From Vibrio neptunius (GTDB lineage Bacteria; Pseudomonadota; Gammaproteobacteria; Enterobacterales; Vibrionaceae): a stretch of DNA of 64,000 nt. Positions 19,558 through 30,547 of this stretch are shown here, in pieces. The notes below the pieces were generated by a model. The model was not told where the DNA came from. It saw nothing but the letters and a program-made list of their open reading frames with translations, and did no database searches. The DNA is taken from the NCBI GenBank assembly GCA_019339365.1, contig CP079859.1, positions 310,001 to 374,000 on the forward strand. Direction: 5' to 3'. The position numbers and the translations under genes were made by a program. Numbering within the stretch: the stretch's first letter is position 1; the number at the start of each line of letters is the position of its first letter.

Positions 19558-21044
19558 TAGCCTTCCTTAGTCACCCGCATGACTTCTTCAAGAGAAGTGA
19601 TACCTTGACGAACTTTGCTCAAACCATCATCACGAATACTTGGCGTGTGCTTACGAATGGCTTTTTCAATCGCCTGCTCACCCGCTTCGCTATGAATTTG
19701 CTCTTGTACCAGCTCGTTAACTACCAGTAACTCATGGATACCAGTACGACCACGATAGCCCTTCTGATTACAGTGTTCACAGCCGTTAGGCCTGTAGAGG
19801 ATCAATGGTTCTTCTTTCTCCAGAGCAAAGAGTTTTTTGGTTTCTTTGTCTGCTTCGTAGGGCTCTTTACAATCTGGGCAAAGCGTACGAACTAGGCGCT
19901 GTGCCAACACGCCTAACAGTGATGAGGAGATCAGGAACGGCTCAATGCCCATATCACGTAAGCGGGTGATCGCGCCCACGGCTGTATTGGTGTGTAGGGT
20001 CGACATCACCAAGTGACCGGTCAACGAGGCCTGAACAGCGATCTGCGCGGTTTCCAAATCACGAATTTCACCGACCATGACAACATCAGGGTCTTGACGC
20101 AAAATAGCACGTAAGCCACGAGCGAACGTCATATCTACTTTGGGGTTAACCTGAGTCTGACCGATACCATCGATATCAAATTCAATCGGGTCCTCAACAG
20201 TAAGGATATTGCGTTCGTTGCTATTGAGCTCCTGCAGACCAGCATACAAGGTGGTCGACTTACCTGAGCCAGTTGGGCCAGTAACCAAAATGATGCCATG
20301 CGGGCGTTCAATCATACGGCGGAAGCTTTCATGGTTAGCTGGCGTCATACCTAAGCTATGCAGATCAAGTCGAGTTGCATTCTTATCCAAAAGACGCATC
20401 ACCACTCGCTCTCCGTGAGAGGACGGCATGGTAGACACACGTACATCAACCGCTCGGCCGCCAATGCGCAGAGAGATACGTCCATCTTGAGGAACGCGCT
20501 TCTCGGCAATATCCAACTTAGCCATAACCTTTACACGCGAGACCAATAGTGGTGCTAATTTGCGACTTGGTGACAACACATCCCGCAGCACGCCATCAAT
20601 TCGGAAGCGGATTGAAAGCGCTTTTTCGAATGTCTCAATATGGATATCCGATGCCCCTTCTTTGATCGCTTCACCTAGCATGGCATTAATCAGCTTGATG
20701 ATCGGCGCATCATCATCGGACTCAAGTAAGTCCTCATCTTGCGGCAGGTCTTCAGCTAGCGAGAAGAAATCATCACTGTCCGCGCCCAAATCTTCCATTA
20801 ACTGGCGGGCTTCCGACGAGTCACGCTGATACGCTTCGGTCAACTTTGAATCGAATTCTTCCTTAGACACTTCGCGCAACTCAAAATGCTCACCCGCCAC
20901 ACGCTTTACTTCGATTAAGGCTTCAAACGACAAAGGGGCAACATAATACAGAACCAACCCCTGCTCTGAAGGCTCAAGAACCAGTTGCGAACGATTGGCA
21001 AAGCTGAACGGTAAGCGACGGAAAGTGGTTATCTCATCCATCAC
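19557..21044 (-). CDS. gspE: Type II secretion ATPase GspE
   Basis: GspE is the cytoplasmic hexameric ATPase that powers secretion. The 495-residue product is close to V. cholerae EpsE (about 503). The N-terminal domain (1-100) binds GspL. The ATPase part has Walker [10 protein letters not shown] (256-264), an Asp box VEDPIEF, Walker [17 protein letters not shown] and the His box [14 protein letters not shown] four-cysteine zinc site follows (CPDC near 395 and CEHC near 430). Its ATG overlaps the gspD stop by four bases. Confidence 0.98.
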   Translation of the reverse strand: MMDEITTFRRLPFSFANRSQLVLEPSEQGLVLYYVAPLSFEALIEVKRVAGEHFELREVSKEEFDSKLTEAYQRDSSEARQLMEDLGADSDDFFSLAEDLPQDEDLLESDDDAPIIKLINAMLGEAIKEGASDIHIETFEKALSIRFRIDGVLRDVLSPSRKLAPLLVSRVKVMAKLDIAEKRVPQDGRISLRIGGRAVDVRVSTMPSSHGERVVMRLLDKNATRLDLHSLGMTPANHESFRRMIERPHGIILVTGPTGSGKSTTLYAGLQELNSNERNILTVEDPIEFDIDGIGQTQVNPKVDMTFARGLRAILRQDPDVVMVGEIRDLETAQIAVQASLTGHLVMSTLHTNTAVGAITRLRDMGIEPFLISSSLLGVLAQRLVRTLCPDCKEPYEADKETKKLFALEKEEPLILYRPNGCEHCNQKGYRGRTGIHELLVVNELVQEQIHSEAGEQAIEKAIRKHTPSIRDDGLSKVRQGITSLEEVMRVTKEG

Positions 21045-23077
21045 TTCGTTTCCATTTGGTCAAGGAAAGCCTGAATCTCAGCTGGGTGACTAATTTCTTC
21101 ACCAAACTTAGGCAATACAGGCGTTTGCGCGTCTTCCATCAGCTTGAGACCTTGTTCTGCTTTATAAAGCTGCTCAGCACGAATAAAATTGTATTTACGC
21201 TGAGTAATACCATCTGCAGTCACACCATCGCGAATAATGGTTGGTTTGATGAATACCATCAGGTTGGATTTCTGCATTTGAGAGCTGGTCGACTTAAACA
21301 AACGACCTAAATAAGGGATATCACCTAACAGCGGAACTTTAGACTCACTCTCTTGCGCGCGTTCATCAATCAAACCGCCCAGAACAATCATCTGGCCATC
21401 TTCTACCATCACTGACGTATTAAGTTGGCGCTTAGCAAAGCTAACATCCACCGCCGCGTTACTGGTCGCAGGCAGAACGTTAGACACTTCCTGCTCAATG
21501 GTGAGCTGTACCGAGTTACCTTCGTTGATTTGCGGAACGACTTTCAGCTTGATACCGACTTCTTTACGATCAACAGTCTGAAATGGGTTGTCGTTGTTTG
21601 ATCCCGCAGCAGAACCAGTGATTACCGGTATTTCTTCACCGACAATAAACGATGCTTCGCCATTGTCCATCACAGTAATACTCGGAGAAGACAAAATGTT
21701 AGAGTTGGTATCACTCGACACTGCGCTGATCAAGGCAGTCCAGTCTCCCATGACAACACTCAATGCTGCACCGTTAACGCCAGAAAGCGCGGAAGCCAGT
21801 GTTGAGTAATCGCCTTTCGTCGTTGTTTGTTCGTAGTATTTTATCTCACCAGTAGTACTATCTCTGATAGGCTTGCTCTCGACGGTGTCTTTTGCCTCTT
21901 CTAGGCCGACCATGACACTACCGATCTTGGTTCCAGCATTCCCATATTGGATAACTGCGCCCGTATCGAGTGATCCCCACTGAACGCCCAAATTGATGCC
22001 ATCGCCCTCTGTCATTTCGACGATCAGAGCTTCAATCAGTACCTGCGCACGGCGAATATCCAATTGAGAAATCACATCCTGAAGCGCGTTCATAATATCT
22101 GGCGGCGCCGTCAGAACAAGCGCATTGGTACCCGTGTGAGCCGAAATCATCACTTCACCACGCTTGACACTGGAAGCCTGTTTAGAGCCAGAAGACTTCT
22201 CGGCTTGCAGGTTGTCAGAGACACCTTTCAGAACATCAACGAGATCTTCAGCCTTAGCGTACTTTAAATAAACGACGCGATTGTTACCTTTGGTCGCCAT
22301 TTCAACATCAAGCTGCTTAATCAGCTTGCGCAGACGCTTTCTAACCTGAGGATCACCAGAGATAAGAATGGAGTTAGTACGGTCATCTGCAACCAACTTG
22401 GGTTGAAGAAACTCTGGCGTACTTTTCGCGTCCGTTGTTTTGTTCAGAGCGTCAACAATTCGTACCATTTCTGCGGCGGAAGCATTGTCCAACTCAACCA
22501 CTTCAATTTCTTTATCGCCTGCTTGGTCGACACGCTTGATGATGTCGGCCAGTCGATTAACCACCGCAGCGCGACCCGTAATAAGAATAATATTGGCAGG
22601 ATCGTAGTGCACAACGTTACCCGCGCCAGCATTATCATTGAGCTGACGCAACAAAGGGGACAGTTCGCGTACCGAGACATTACGTACCGCAACGACACGC
22701 GTCACGACTTCGTCACCTTGGACTGAACCATCACCAACAACAGGAATCGCCGACGTTTTTGCATCTTTAGATTTAATGACTTTGATAACACCGTTGTCCA
22801 TTTCGACAACCGCATAGCCATACACTTCAAGAACATTTAAGAAGAAACTGTAATACTGCTCTTCTGACAACATGTCATAGCTGCGCACGTCAATTTTGCC
22901 ACGTACTGACGGGTCAACAATGATGGTTTTTTCCAGATTTCGACCAACAATGTTGATGAACTCTTGAATATCTGTGCCTTTAAAGCTCGCACTGTATTCG
23001 TTAGCGAATACAGTAGCTGGTGGCATCAACAAGCTTCCTGCTAAAAGCCAAGCGCTTTTTTTAAGCCAATGGTTCAC
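21041..23077 (-). CDS. gspD: Type II secretion outer-membrane secretin GspD
   Basis: GspD forms the 15-subunit outer-membrane channel. The 678-residue product has a signal peptide ([25 protein letters not shown]), N0 and three KH-like N domains (about 26-330), and the beta-barrel secretin domain (about 340-610) with the hallmark [17 protein letters not shown]-terminal S-domain (about 615-678) ends LDQMETK and would bind a pilotin. The long insertion between N3 and the barrel ([21 protein letters not shown]) is typical of the Vibrio type. Confidence 0.98.
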   Translation of the reverse strand: MNHWLKKSAWLLAGSLLMPPATVFANEYSASFKGTDIQEFINIVGRNLEKTIIVDPSVRGKIDVRSYDMLSEEQYYSFFLNVLEVYGYAVVEMDNGVIKVIKSKDAKTSAIPVVGDGSVQGDEVVTRVVAVRNVSVRELSPLLRQLNDNAGAGNVVHYDPANIILITGRAAVVNRLADIIKRVDQAGDKEIEVVELDNASAAEMVRIVDALNKTTDAKSTPEFLQPKLVADDRTNSILISGDPQVRKRLRKLIKQLDVEMATKGNNRVVYLKYAKAEDLVDVLKGVSDNLQAEKSSGSKQASSVKRGEVMISAHTGTNALVLTAPPDIMNALQDVISQLDIRRAQVLIEALIVEMTEGDGINLGVQWGSLDTGAVIQYGNAGTKIGSVMVGLEEAKDTVESKPIRDSTTGEIKYYEQTTTKGDYSTLASALSGVNGAALSVVMGDWTALISAVSSDTNSNILSSPSITVMDNGEASFIVGEEIPVITGSAAGSNNDNPFQTVDRKEVGIKLKVVPQINEGNSVQLTIEQEVSNVLPATSNAAVDVSFAKRQLNTSVMVEDGQMIVLGGLIDERAQESESKVPLLGDIPYLGRLFKSTSSQMQKSNLMVFIKPTIIRDGVTADGITQRKYNFIRAEQLYKAEQGLKLMEDAQTPVLPKFGEEISHPAEIQAFLDQMETK

Positions 23078-23116
23078 TCTCTACTCCTCGGAATGATTCA
23101 AGAATCTGCATCATTC

Positions 23117-23983
23117 TTACAATTCAATATAAATTTCATAAGGCTGGCCATCTCTTTCCACCGTCAGGTTGAGCTCGGTGAGTTGAGACATGTTTTTAAA
23201 GATCTCTCCCATCGCTGCAGGGTTACTCAGATCTTGGCCATTAATTTGTGTTGCTATATCCCCTGACTGTAAGCCAACTGATTCGAAGAGTTCTTTCTCT
23301 TTACCCGGGGTTAAGCGATAGCCAATAACGTCTCCGTCTCTTTTAATCTGAGACATACGAACATATTGGAAAATTTGTTTTGCGTCTTTGCGGATAACAG
23401 CACGAATTTCTTCCAGCTTATCAACTGAAACGTCTGCCTTGACCGATTTGGCTTTAGGTTGTGGTTGCGGATCTTTAGTGTATTTAAGTCCTTCCAGCAT
23501 AACCGTCTCATTACGACCCGAGTTATCAACAATAATTCGATCGTACAGCACCTGAACCACCTTGGCTCTTGTCCCTTCCAGAGTTTCACCGATCCCATAG
23601 GTCGCTTGTTGACCTCGACTTGCGACTACAGCAAGGTTCTTACCGGGTTCTGTGCTGGTGACAACCCCAACCAAAATGACACTCAAACGACTTTTAGGCG
23701 CTTCCGTCACTACGGGTTTTTTCGCAACCGGAGCTTGGGATTGATAGCGGCCAAACAAGTGGCTGTTTTGCAATTCAGCAAGATTCAAACCCGAGTCTTT
23801 GCTGACACTACCGCTGACCAAAGTAGGACGCCATTGGGCAACAGATTGCGACTCCATAGGTTTCCATATTAGTGCGCCAGCCACCCAGGCACTTACTCCC
23901 AACAATACAACTGTCGCCATTGAGCTCAGGCGGTCTTGATTTTTAACAAAACTGTCCAGTTGAATTACACCACGTATGTTCAC
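23117..23983 (-). CDS. gspC: Type II secretion protein GspC
   Basis: First gene of the operon. GspC joins the inner-membrane platform to the secretin. The 288-residue product starts at GTG 23981-23983, has one membrane helix (MATVVLLGVSAWVAGALIW), the HR domain that contacts GspD (about 70-150) and a C-terminal PDZ domain (about 195-288; GLQSGDIATQINGQDLSNPAAMGEIF). The order HR-PDZ is like Vibrio EpsC. Downstream genes follow closely, 39 bases to gspD. The operon promoter should lie in the 254 bases shared with divergent hslR; I cannot place it. Confidence 0.95.
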   Translation of the reverse strand: MNIRGVIQLDSFVKNQDRLSSMATVVLLGVSAWVAGALIWKPMESQSVAQWRPTLVSGSVSKDSGLNLAELQNSHLFGRYQSQAPVAKKPVVTEAPKSRLSVILVGVVTSTEPGKNLAVVASRGQQATYGIGETLEGTRAKVVQVLYDRIIVDNSGRNETVMLEGLKYTKDPQPQPKAKSVKADVSVDKLEEIRAVIRKDAKQIFQYVRMSQIKRDGDVIGYRLTPGKEKELFESVGLQSGDIATQINGQDLSNPAAMGEIFKNMSQLTELNLTVERDGQPYEIYIEL

Positions 23984-24237
23984 TCACAATCCTTTTCATC
24001 ACCAGCTGACAAAGCCATGCAAGGTACTATTTACCAAACAAAGCACTCTATAATTTGAGTTTTTATTTGAACGAAACATTCTACCAAAATATGAAACAGG
24101 CTAAATAGCTAACCGCCTGATTAACATGTAAAGCGGTGGAATTTTACCATATACCTTGAAAAATGCGCGCTTCATCACCATTGTTACAGCAATAATTTGG
24201 CACAAGATTCATCACCAGTTAGAGGCGAGTATCCACA

Positions 24238-24624
24238 ATGGGTTCCCAAACTGAAGTAGTTAGACTCGATAAATGGCTATGGGCAGCACGTTTTTACAAA
24301 ACACGCTCCATTGCTCGAAATATGGTCGACGGCGGCAAAGTTCACTATAATGGCCAGCGCAGCAAGCCAAGTAAAGCCGTTGAACTAGGCGCAATGATTA
24401 CTCTTCGCCAGGGGCATGAGGAGAAAACCGTTGTTATCGAAAAAATTTCGGATCAACGACGTGGCGCTCCCGAAGCACAAACCCTCTATACCGAAACTGG
24501 GGACAGTCTTGCTAAGCGTGAAGAAAATGCCGCCCGTCGCAAACTTCATGCGCACAACCCAAGTCCAGAGCGCCGCCCCGATAAAAAGCAGCGTCGCGAC
24601 ATCATCAAATTCAAACATCAATAA
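24238..24624 (+). CDS. hslR: Ribosome-associated heat shock protein Hsp15
   Basis: Hsp15 rescues 50S subunits that carry a stalled peptidyl-tRNA after heat shock by moving the tRNA. The 128-residue product has an N-terminal S4 RNA-binding domain (VRLDKWLWAARFYKTRSIAR) and a basic C-terminal tail (RRPDKKQRRDIIKFKHQ), both typical. It is the first gene of a pair with hslO, as in E. coli. The two genes are 54 bases apart with a hairpin between but no T run, so read-through is likely. Confidence 0.96.
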   Translation: MGSQTEVVRLDKWLWAARFYKTRSIARNMVDGGKVHYNGQRSKPSKAVELGAMITLRQGHEEKTVVIEKISDQRRGAPEAQTLYTETGDSLAKREENAARRKLHAHNPSPERRPDKKQRRDIIKFKHQ

Positions 24625-24649
24625 ATATCAGCCAACATTCGGCTGATAT
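24625..24649 (+). other. Hairpin between hslR and hslO without T run
   Basis: ATATCAGCC, loop AACATTC, GGCTGATAT is a perfect nine-pair stem right after the hslR stop. It lacks a T run, so it may stabilise or process the message rather than end it. Confidence 0.5.
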
Positions 24650-24678
24650 CAGTACCGTACGTACGAGGAAATGCTTAC

Positions 24679-25554
24679 ATGGCAAACAATGTTTTAAACC
24701 GCTACCTTTTTGAAGACCTTTCTGTACGTGGCGAGTTGGTACAATTGGATGAAGCTTACCAACGCATTATCTCCAGCAAGGAATACCCAGCGCCTGTTCA
24801 GAGTCTACTCGGCGAGCTCTTGGTAGCGACGACTCTGCTGACAGCAACGTTAAAGTTCGAAGGCTCTATCACCCTGCAACTTCAGGGTGACGGCCCTGTT
24901 TCATTGGCTGTCATTAATGGCGACCATGATCAGAAAGTCCGCGGTGTAGCACGCTGGGAAGGAGACATTGCTGAAGATGCGAGCATCCATGACATGATGG
25001 GTAAAGGCCACTTAGTGATCACCATAGATCCTAAGAAGGGAGAGCGCTATCAGGGTATTGTTGGCCTTGATGGTGATAACTTATCTGAAGTTCTTGAAAG
25101 CTACTTCGCAAACTCAGAGCAACTTAAAACACGTATCTGGTTGCGTCTTGGGGAGCATGAGGGCAAGCAGCATGCTGCTGGTATGCTAATTCAGGTGATG
25201 CCAGATGGAACGGGAGCACCTGACGACTTTGAACACTTAGAGCAATTAACGGATACCGTCAAAAACGAAGAGCTATTTACGCTCCAAGCCAACGAGCTGC
25301 TTTATCGTCTCTACAACCAAGAGAAGGTTCGCCTGTTTGAGCCACAGCCAGTGGCATTCCATTGTGGTTGCTCACGCGAGCGCAGTGGCGCTGCGATCAT
25401 GACCGTCGATCGTGCGGAAATAAAGGATATATTAGCGGAAGTCGGCTCAATTTCTCTGCATTGCGATTACTGCGGTACGGACTATACATTCGATGAAGCT
25501 CAGATCGCAGAGCTGTTTGATCACACGGATTCGGACAACGAAACGCTACATTAA
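24679..25554 (+). CDS. hslO: Redox-regulated chaperonin Hsp33
   Basis: Hsp33 is a holdase chaperone switched on by oxidation and unfolding. The 291-residue product shows the N-terminal substrate-binding domain and the C-terminal redox switch with the zinc-binding cysteines Cys229-X-Cys231 (HCGCSRER) and Cys262-X2-Cys265 (HCDYCGTDY). Length matches E. coli (292). It starts with ATG after an ACGAGGAAA site and ends before a clear terminator. The hslR-hslO-pckA order is common in gammaproteobacteria. Confidence 0.97.
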   Translation: MANNVLNRYLFEDLSVRGELVQLDEAYQRIISSKEYPAPVQSLLGELLVATTLLTATLKFEGSITLQLQGDGPVSLAVINGDHDQKVRGVARWEGDIAEDASIHDMMGKGHLVITIDPKKGERYQGIVGLDGDNLSEVLESYFANSEQLKTRIWLRLGEHEGKQHAAGMLIQVMPDGTGAPDDFEHLEQLTDTVKNEELFTLQANELLYRLYNQEKVRLFEPQPVAFHCGCSRERSGAAIMTVDRAEIKDILAEVGSISLHCDYCGTDYTFDEAQIAELFDHTDSDNETLH

Positions 25555-25590
25555 TTTTTTACATTTAAGAAGCACGTAATTTACCAGTCA

Positions 25591-25617
25591 AAAGGCCAGC
25601 ACTTCGCTGGCCTTTTT
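25591..25617 (+). terminator. Terminator of hslR-hslO
   Basis: AAAGGCCAGC, loop ACTTC, GCTGGCCTTTTT, 36 bases after the hslO stop. Confidence 0.88.
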
Positions 25618-25894
25618 GTGATCAAAAGCCCGTAAAAATTGGACTTTCACGTAATAAAGCAACCACTTAATTTTATTCAATTAATAATTCTTTTTGATCT
25701 AGCGCAATCCTTTGCGCGCACGATACACTACTCCAGCCAATATGTGATGAGTCGCCTAAAACCATACAGGAATCATGGATTTTTTTTTGAGCTGTATCCC
25801 TGTTTTCACAGAGACCCGTTGCTAGCATGGTGAGCAGATAATAACCAATACATTATTACAAAATCCCTACAGAATATTCCTACAAGGAGCACCT
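25618..25894. other. pckA upstream region
   Basis: No gene is supported between the hslO terminator and pckA. A 64-residue open frame is present but has no ribosome site and no protein-like composition. A small inverted repeat, GCGCAA-TCCT-TTGCGC at 25702-25717, may be a regulator site. The promoter of pckA should be here; I cannot identify its boxes. The ribosome site AAGGAG lies just before ATG 25895. Confidence 0.5.
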
Positions 25895-27526
25895 ATGACC
25901 GTTATGGAACATGCAAAGGCTGCAACAATTGATCTTACCAAACACGGGCTTCACAACGTAAAAGAGGTTGTCCGCAACCCAAGTTACGAAATGCTGTTCG
26001 AAGAAGAAACACGCGCAGATCTGGAAGGCTACGAGAAGGGTGTAGTCACCGAACTAGGCGCAGTTGCCGTGGACACGGGTATCTTTACTGGACGCTCACC
26101 AAAAGATAAGTACATCGTTAAAGACGCAACAACAGAAGAGCACATGTGGTGGACTTCAGATGCGGTTAAAAACGACAATAAGCCCATCACTCAAGAAATC
26201 TGGAATGACCTCAAAGAACAGGTCACTAATCAACTTTCTGGAAAACGCGTGTTTGTTATCGACGGTTACTGTGGTGCTAACCCAGATACGCGTCTAAGTA
26301 TTCGCGTTATCACTGAAGTCGCATGGCAAGCACACTTCGTCAAAAACATGTTCATACGCCCTAGCGAAGAGGAGTTGGCAACATTCGAACCTGACTTTGT
26401 GGTGATGAATGGTGCTAAGTGCACGAACCAGAAATGGAAAGAGCACGGCTTGAACTCTGAAAACTTTACTGTATTCAACCTTACTGAACGTATGCAGTTG
26501 ATCGGAGGCACGTGGTATGGCGGTGAAATGAAGAAAGGCATGTTCGCGATGATGAACTATTTCCTTCCCCTGCAAGATATAGCCTCTATGCACTGTAGCG
26601 CAAACAAGTGCAAAGAAAATGGTGATGTTGCTGTCTTCTTCGGCCTATCAGGCACAGGTAAGACAACACTCTCAACTGACCCTAAGCGTGAGTTAATCGG
26701 TGATGATGAGCACGGTTGGGATGACGATGGTATCTTCAATTTCGAAGGTGGGTGCTACGCCAAAACCATCAAGCTTTCGAAAGAAGCAGAACCGGACATC
26801 TATAACGCAATTCGTCGTGACGCGCTACTTGAAAACGTAACCGTACGCAGTGACGGTTCAATTGACTTCGATGACGGTTCAAAAACAGAAAATACTCGAG
26901 TGTCTTACCCAATTGAGCACATTGAGAACATCGTTAAGCCAGTATCGAGAGCTGGTCACGCAAACAAGGTGATCTTCTTGTCTGCGGATGCATTCGGCGT
27001 GCTGCCTCCTGTTTCCAAGTTGACTCCAGAGCAAACCAAGTACCACTTCCTATCTGGCTTTACCGCGAAACTTGCTGGTACTGAGCGTGGCATTACAGAG
27101 CCAACACCAACCTTCTCCGCTTGTTTCGGTGCGGCATTCCTGACACTACACCCAACCAAGTACGCAGAGGTACTGGTGAAACGTATGGAAGCAGCGGGTG
27201 CTGAAGCGTACCTAGTAAACACAGGTTGGAACGGCAGTGGCAAGCGTATTTCCATTCAAGACACCCGTGGTATCATCGATGCTATCCTCGATGGTTCAAT
27301 TGAGAACGCAGAAACGAAACATATTCCAATCTTTAATCTGGAAGTGCCGACTGCGTTGCATGACGTCGATCCAGCCATCCTAGATCCACGTGATACCTAC
27401 ACTGATCCACTACAGTGGGAAAGCAAAGCCAAAGATCTGGCTCAGCGCTTCATCAACAACTTCGACAAGTACACGGATAACGATGAAGGGAAATCACTGG
27501 TTGCAGCAGGCCCTCAACTAGATTAG
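25895..27526 (+). CDS. pckA: Phosphoenolpyruvate carboxykinase (ATP)
   Basis: PckA converts oxaloacetate and ATP to phosphoenolpyruvate, the entry step of gluconeogenesis. The 543-residue product shows the kinase loop [11 protein letters not shown] (P-loop), the metal and substrate motif [21 protein letters not shown], and the N-terminal [14 protein letters not shown] oxaloacetate-binding segment. The length matches the E. coli enzyme (540) and the ATP-dependent rather than GTP-dependent type. It is monocistronic with its own terminator. Confidence 0.98.
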   Translation: MTVMEHAKAATIDLTKHGLHNVKEVVRNPSYEMLFEEETRADLEGYEKGVVTELGAVAVDTGIFTGRSPKDKYIVKDATTEEHMWWTSDAVKNDNKPITQEIWNDLKEQVTNQLSGKRVFVIDGYCGANPDTRLSIRVITEVAWQAHFVKNMFIRPSEEELATFEPDFVVMNGAKCTNQKWKEHGLNSENFTVFNLTERMQLIGGTWYGGEMKKGMFAMMNYFLPLQDIASMHCSANKCKENGDVAVFFGLSGTGKTTLSTDPKRELIGDDEHGWDDDGIFNFEGGCYAKTIKLSKEAEPDIYNAIRRDALLENVTVRSDGSIDFDDGSKTENTRVSYPIEHIENIVKPVSRAGHANKVIFLSADAFGVLPPVSKLTPEQTKYHFLSGFTAKLAGTERGITEPTPTFSACFGAAFLTLHPTKYAEVLVKRMEAAGAEAYLVNTGWNGSGKRISIQDTRGIIDAILDGSIENAETKHIPIFNLEVPTALHDVDPAILDPRDTYTDPLQWESKAKDLAQRFINNFDKYTDNDEGKSLVAAGPQLD

Positions 27527-27551
27527 TGATATCATCACCAATTGCTTAGCT

Positions 27552-27576
27552 AAGCCCCTCTTTCGAGGGGCTTTTT
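27552..27576 (+). terminator. Terminator of pckA
   Basis: AAGCCCCTC, loop TTTC, GAGGGGCTTTTT, 25 bases after the stop. Confidence 0.9.
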
Positions 27577-27638
27577 GTTGCCTGAAAAGCAAAAATGTTC
27601 CAAGCTAGCTACATCTACTACGAGGGAAGGTCGAGACT

Positions 27639-29597
27639 TTGAAGAAAGCACTGCTGCTGACGGCTATTGCTATTGTCAGCCTGATCAGCTTACCGCTACT
27701 GGCTCTGTTTGTTCTGCTTAACACCAACTATGCGAGCAAAGTGGTCAACGTGATGCTACAAAATCTGACCTCTTATACCATCACAACTCAGCAAGCGTCA
27801 TATTCCCCTCCCTTCCAGCTAACATTAGAAGATGTTGAAATTAACACCGAGCCAAAAGCGACTCTCATCCCCAAGCTGACCGTCTGGTTGAGCCCAACAC
27901 TGTGGCAAAACAACCAAGCCTCGTTTGACTCTGTCTTAATTGAAGGTGCCAATCTAGACATCGACGAACTGAATTCACCCTTGCTGCATACCATTAACTT
28001 GCAGCAACTGGCGCTGCAGCATGTCGACATTACTGCGCCGGGTTGGTCAGCCAGAGACGTCAATCTTCAGGTCAAAAAGCCTCAGTGGCTCAACCAAGAG
28101 CAAAACCTGCCTTATGGTGACATTCAACTGTCAGCCGAGCAGTTATATATCAAAGGAGAAGCATTAGATAACCTGCTGATCGACGCGCAATATCAGGCAA
28201 AAGACAGTACCATCTATGGTGCTTCATTCAACTGGCATGGAGCGGAAATTTCCGGTCAAGCGGAGCAGTTTAGCCAAGGGTGGTCGTTGATCAACGTCAC
28301 CGTCAACAGGCTCGATTTACCGCCGAATAGCTCTGTAGAGACATTACTCTCAAGGCTTAAATCGCTCGACCTACCGATTTATCAGATCAATAGCCTCGAC
28401 CTCCTCAGCAGCAACCTCCATTACGCAGGGTGGCAATTCAATCATCTCGATGCGTCTTTGGAGAATCTCACGCTTGACCGCCCTTTGTGGCAGCAAGAGC
28501 AAGGCTATATCTCGTTTGATGCTGAAAGTGCGGACTTCAACCAGCTAAGGTTTGTCGCACCGACAGCCAAGCTGAGCTTCACTCCAAATCGCATCTCAGT
28601 GGATGAGTTTGATACTGATTTCAAGCAAGGCCGTGTCCAACTAAGTGGCACGCTGACACCAGAAAACATTGCACTTAACCGCTTAAAAATCACTGGCGTA
28701 AAATGGCTGGAGCAAACCGATCAGCTCATGAGTACTCTGGCGCAACTATCACAACCTCTGCACTCACTGAAGATTGCTGAGCTCGACATCGAAAATGCCC
28801 AACTTATTCAAGTCGAACATCCTCCCTACTGGCAGTTATCTGGCCTCAATATCGAGGGGCAGGAAATAACCTTGATTCATGACGACCAAGTCGGACTTTA
28901 CGATGGCAGCCTGGAAATAAGTGCCAACAATGCCAGTATCGAACAGCTGCTGACTACCCAAGCGGTGCTAAAAGCATCGGCCAAACAGGGCAATATTACC
29001 TTAGAGCGCGCTTTTATACCTCTAGATCAAGGCTATATCGAGGCAAGCGGGCAATGGCAGCGTCAATCTGTCAGTGCCCCATGGCAACTGTCACTGCATG
29101 CCGATGGTTTTCAGGTCAATCAACCGCTATTACAAGCCCAATTGCCGTTTAAGCTCGCCGGACTAGCTGAAGTCGAACTGGAAATGAGTGGCTTGTCTGG
29201 TGATTATTCGATGCTGGCACACAGCCTGAGCGGCTCAATCAATGGCTACCTGCATGATGGGGCACTGGAAGCAAAAAGTGCCGATGGCGATCAAAGCTAC
29301 CTGCAGATTTGGCCATTAGATAAAATTACACTCCAAGCCGATCGTGGCCGGATTAAAATTGCATCAAAGGGACAACAAGCACAACTAGCTGGGACATTAG
29401 ATCTGACCAAACCTGAGTTTGGCACATTAATTTTTACCAGCGAGCATAACTGTCAGAGATTATGGTCTGATATATTCAATCTGACCAATGTGATTCAAGA
29501 TGTGTGTGGCGAGCCGATCGAATCAACCGCACCCGCCCGCGAAGAAAGTCACTCTTCAGAAGATGAAGAGGCAGGCAAATCCAGCATCGACTTGTAA
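27639..29597 (+). CDS. AsmA-like family protein
   Basis: AsmA-like proteins are anchored in the inner membrane and span the periplasm; several relatives (TamB, YhdP, AsmA) move phospholipids to the outer membrane. The 652-residue product has one N-terminal helix (KKALLLTAIAIVSLISLPLLALFVLLN), then repeated beta-strand-rich sequence, and an AsmA C-terminal type region near 520-610 (LAGLAEVELEMSGLSGDYSMLAHSLSGSING). The frame opens with TTG at 27639 behind GGGAAGG; no in-frame ATG fits the anchor. The acidic tail (EESHSSEDEEAG) overlaps the convergent neighbour. The exact role is unknown. Confidence 0.83.
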   Translation: MKKALLLTAIAIVSLISLPLLALFVLLNTNYASKVVNVMLQNLTSYTITTQQASYSPPFQLTLEDVEINTEPKATLIPKLTVWLSPTLWQNNQASFDSVLIEGANLDIDELNSPLLHTINLQQLALQHVDITAPGWSARDVNLQVKKPQWLNQEQNLPYGDIQLSAEQLYIKGEALDNLLIDAQYQAKDSTIYGASFNWHGAEISGQAEQFSQGWSLINVTVNRLDLPPNSSVETLLSRLKSLDLPIYQINSLDLLSSNLHYAGWQFNHLDASLENLTLDRPLWQQEQGYISFDAESADFNQLRFVAPTAKLSFTPNRISVDEFDTDFKQGRVQLSGTLTPENIALNRLKITGVKWLEQTDQLMSTLAQLSQPLHSLKIAELDIENAQLIQVEHPPYWQLSGLNIEGQEITLIHDDQVGLYDGSLEISANNASIEQLLTTQAVLKASAKQGNITLERAFIPLDQGYIEASGQWQRQSVSAPWQLSLHADGFQVNQPLLQAQLPFKLAGLAEVELEMSGLSGDYSMLAHSLSGSINGYLHDGALEAKSADGDQSYLQIWPLDKITLQADRGRIKIASKGQQAQLAGTLDLTKPEFGTLIFTSEHNCQRLWSDIFNLTNVIQDVCGEPIESTAPAREESHSSEDEEAGKSSIDL

Positions 29598-30490
29598 TTC
29601 GGTAGTAGCATATAAGTACCAATAAAATCAACAGCTTGCGTATCACCACTGTGAATTGTGACATGAATGACAATACGGGCCTTTCGGCCTGAAGCTAGGC
29701 GATCTAAGTCCCCACTAATCCCATCCAAAGAGGTTGAAGCTACTGGATTCTGAGTCACCGGATGGCGGTAGCGGATCTGGCTGTCTGCCAACACAATATC
29801 ACCACTCAGACCACGCTCTTTCATCAGCAACCACGTCATTCCCCACCCTGTCAATGTCGCAAGGGTAAAGGCTGAGCCTGCGAACATAGTGTTATGCGGG
29901 TTGAGATTAGGGTTGAGCTGAGAACAACACTCGAACTGATAACCCGTGTACTGATTTATCTTAATGCCCATCTTATCGCTGATAGGGATTTGATGCTCCC
30001 AGCGTTCTTGCAGCTCAGTGCACCACTCAGGTTTACGCAGTACGTTGGCCATTGGGTCGAGCTTTTTGACCATCTGCTGATGACGCACGGGACCACGTTC
30101 ATCCGTTAAGTCACCGCGCCGCTCAAAACCGTTCTTTTCGTAGAAAGAAATGGCATCCTCTCGCGCATTACACACCAAACGCTTGGCCCCTTCCTGACGG
30201 GCAAGCGATTCCAGAGCCACCAGCACTAGCGAACCCATGCCTTTGCTACGACGATTGCCTTTCACCGCCATATATCGAATTTGTGCTTCGCTGTCTGGAG
30301 TGATGTAAAGACGGCCGATTGCCATAGGTCGTCCACGACCATCGACAATCATGCGATGGTGGCTCATCGGATCGTATTCATCACGCTCAGAGCCTAGCGG
30401 CATGCGCCAAGGTTCGCGCAGCATTTGCCAGCGAAAGTGGTAATACTTATTGAGTTGGTTATCCGTTTTTGGCGTGATCAGCTTAAACAT
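29549..30490 (-). CDS. Bifunctional GNAT acetyltransferase / hotdog thioesterase-like protein (YiiD type)
   Basis: Two domains in 313 residues. The N-terminal part (about 1-145) is a GNAT fold with the acetyl-CoA loop VKGNRRSKGMGSLVLVALE and the later strand FYEKNGFERRG. The C-terminal part (about 160-300) is a hotdog fold of the YiiD_C type, with NPHNTMFAGSAFTLATLTGWGM and ADSQIRYRHPV. E. coli YiiD has the same order; its substrates are not firmly known. It follows dtd on the same strand. Its last 49 bases overlap the end of the AsmA-like gene on the other strand. Confidence 0.87.
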   Translation of the reverse strand: MFKLITPKTDNQLNKYYHFRWQMLREPWRMPLGSERDEYDPMSHHRMIVDGRGRPMAIGRLYITPDSEAQIRYMAVKGNRRSKGMGSLVLVALESLARQEGAKRLVCNAREDAISFYEKNGFERRGDLTDERGPVRHQQMVKKLDPMANVLRKPEWCTELQERWEHQIPISDKMGIKINQYTGYQFECCSQLNPNLNPHNTMFAGSAFTLATLTGWGMTWLLMKERGLSGDIVLADSQIRYRHPVTQNPVASTSLDGISGDLDRLASGRKARIVIHVTIHSGDTQAVDFIGTYMLLPNYKSMLDLPASSSSEE

Positions 30491-30547
30491 AAAATTCCTT
30501 TTCCATGGAAACGCACTTGGCGTTTCCCCTCTAGCCTATCTTTATAA

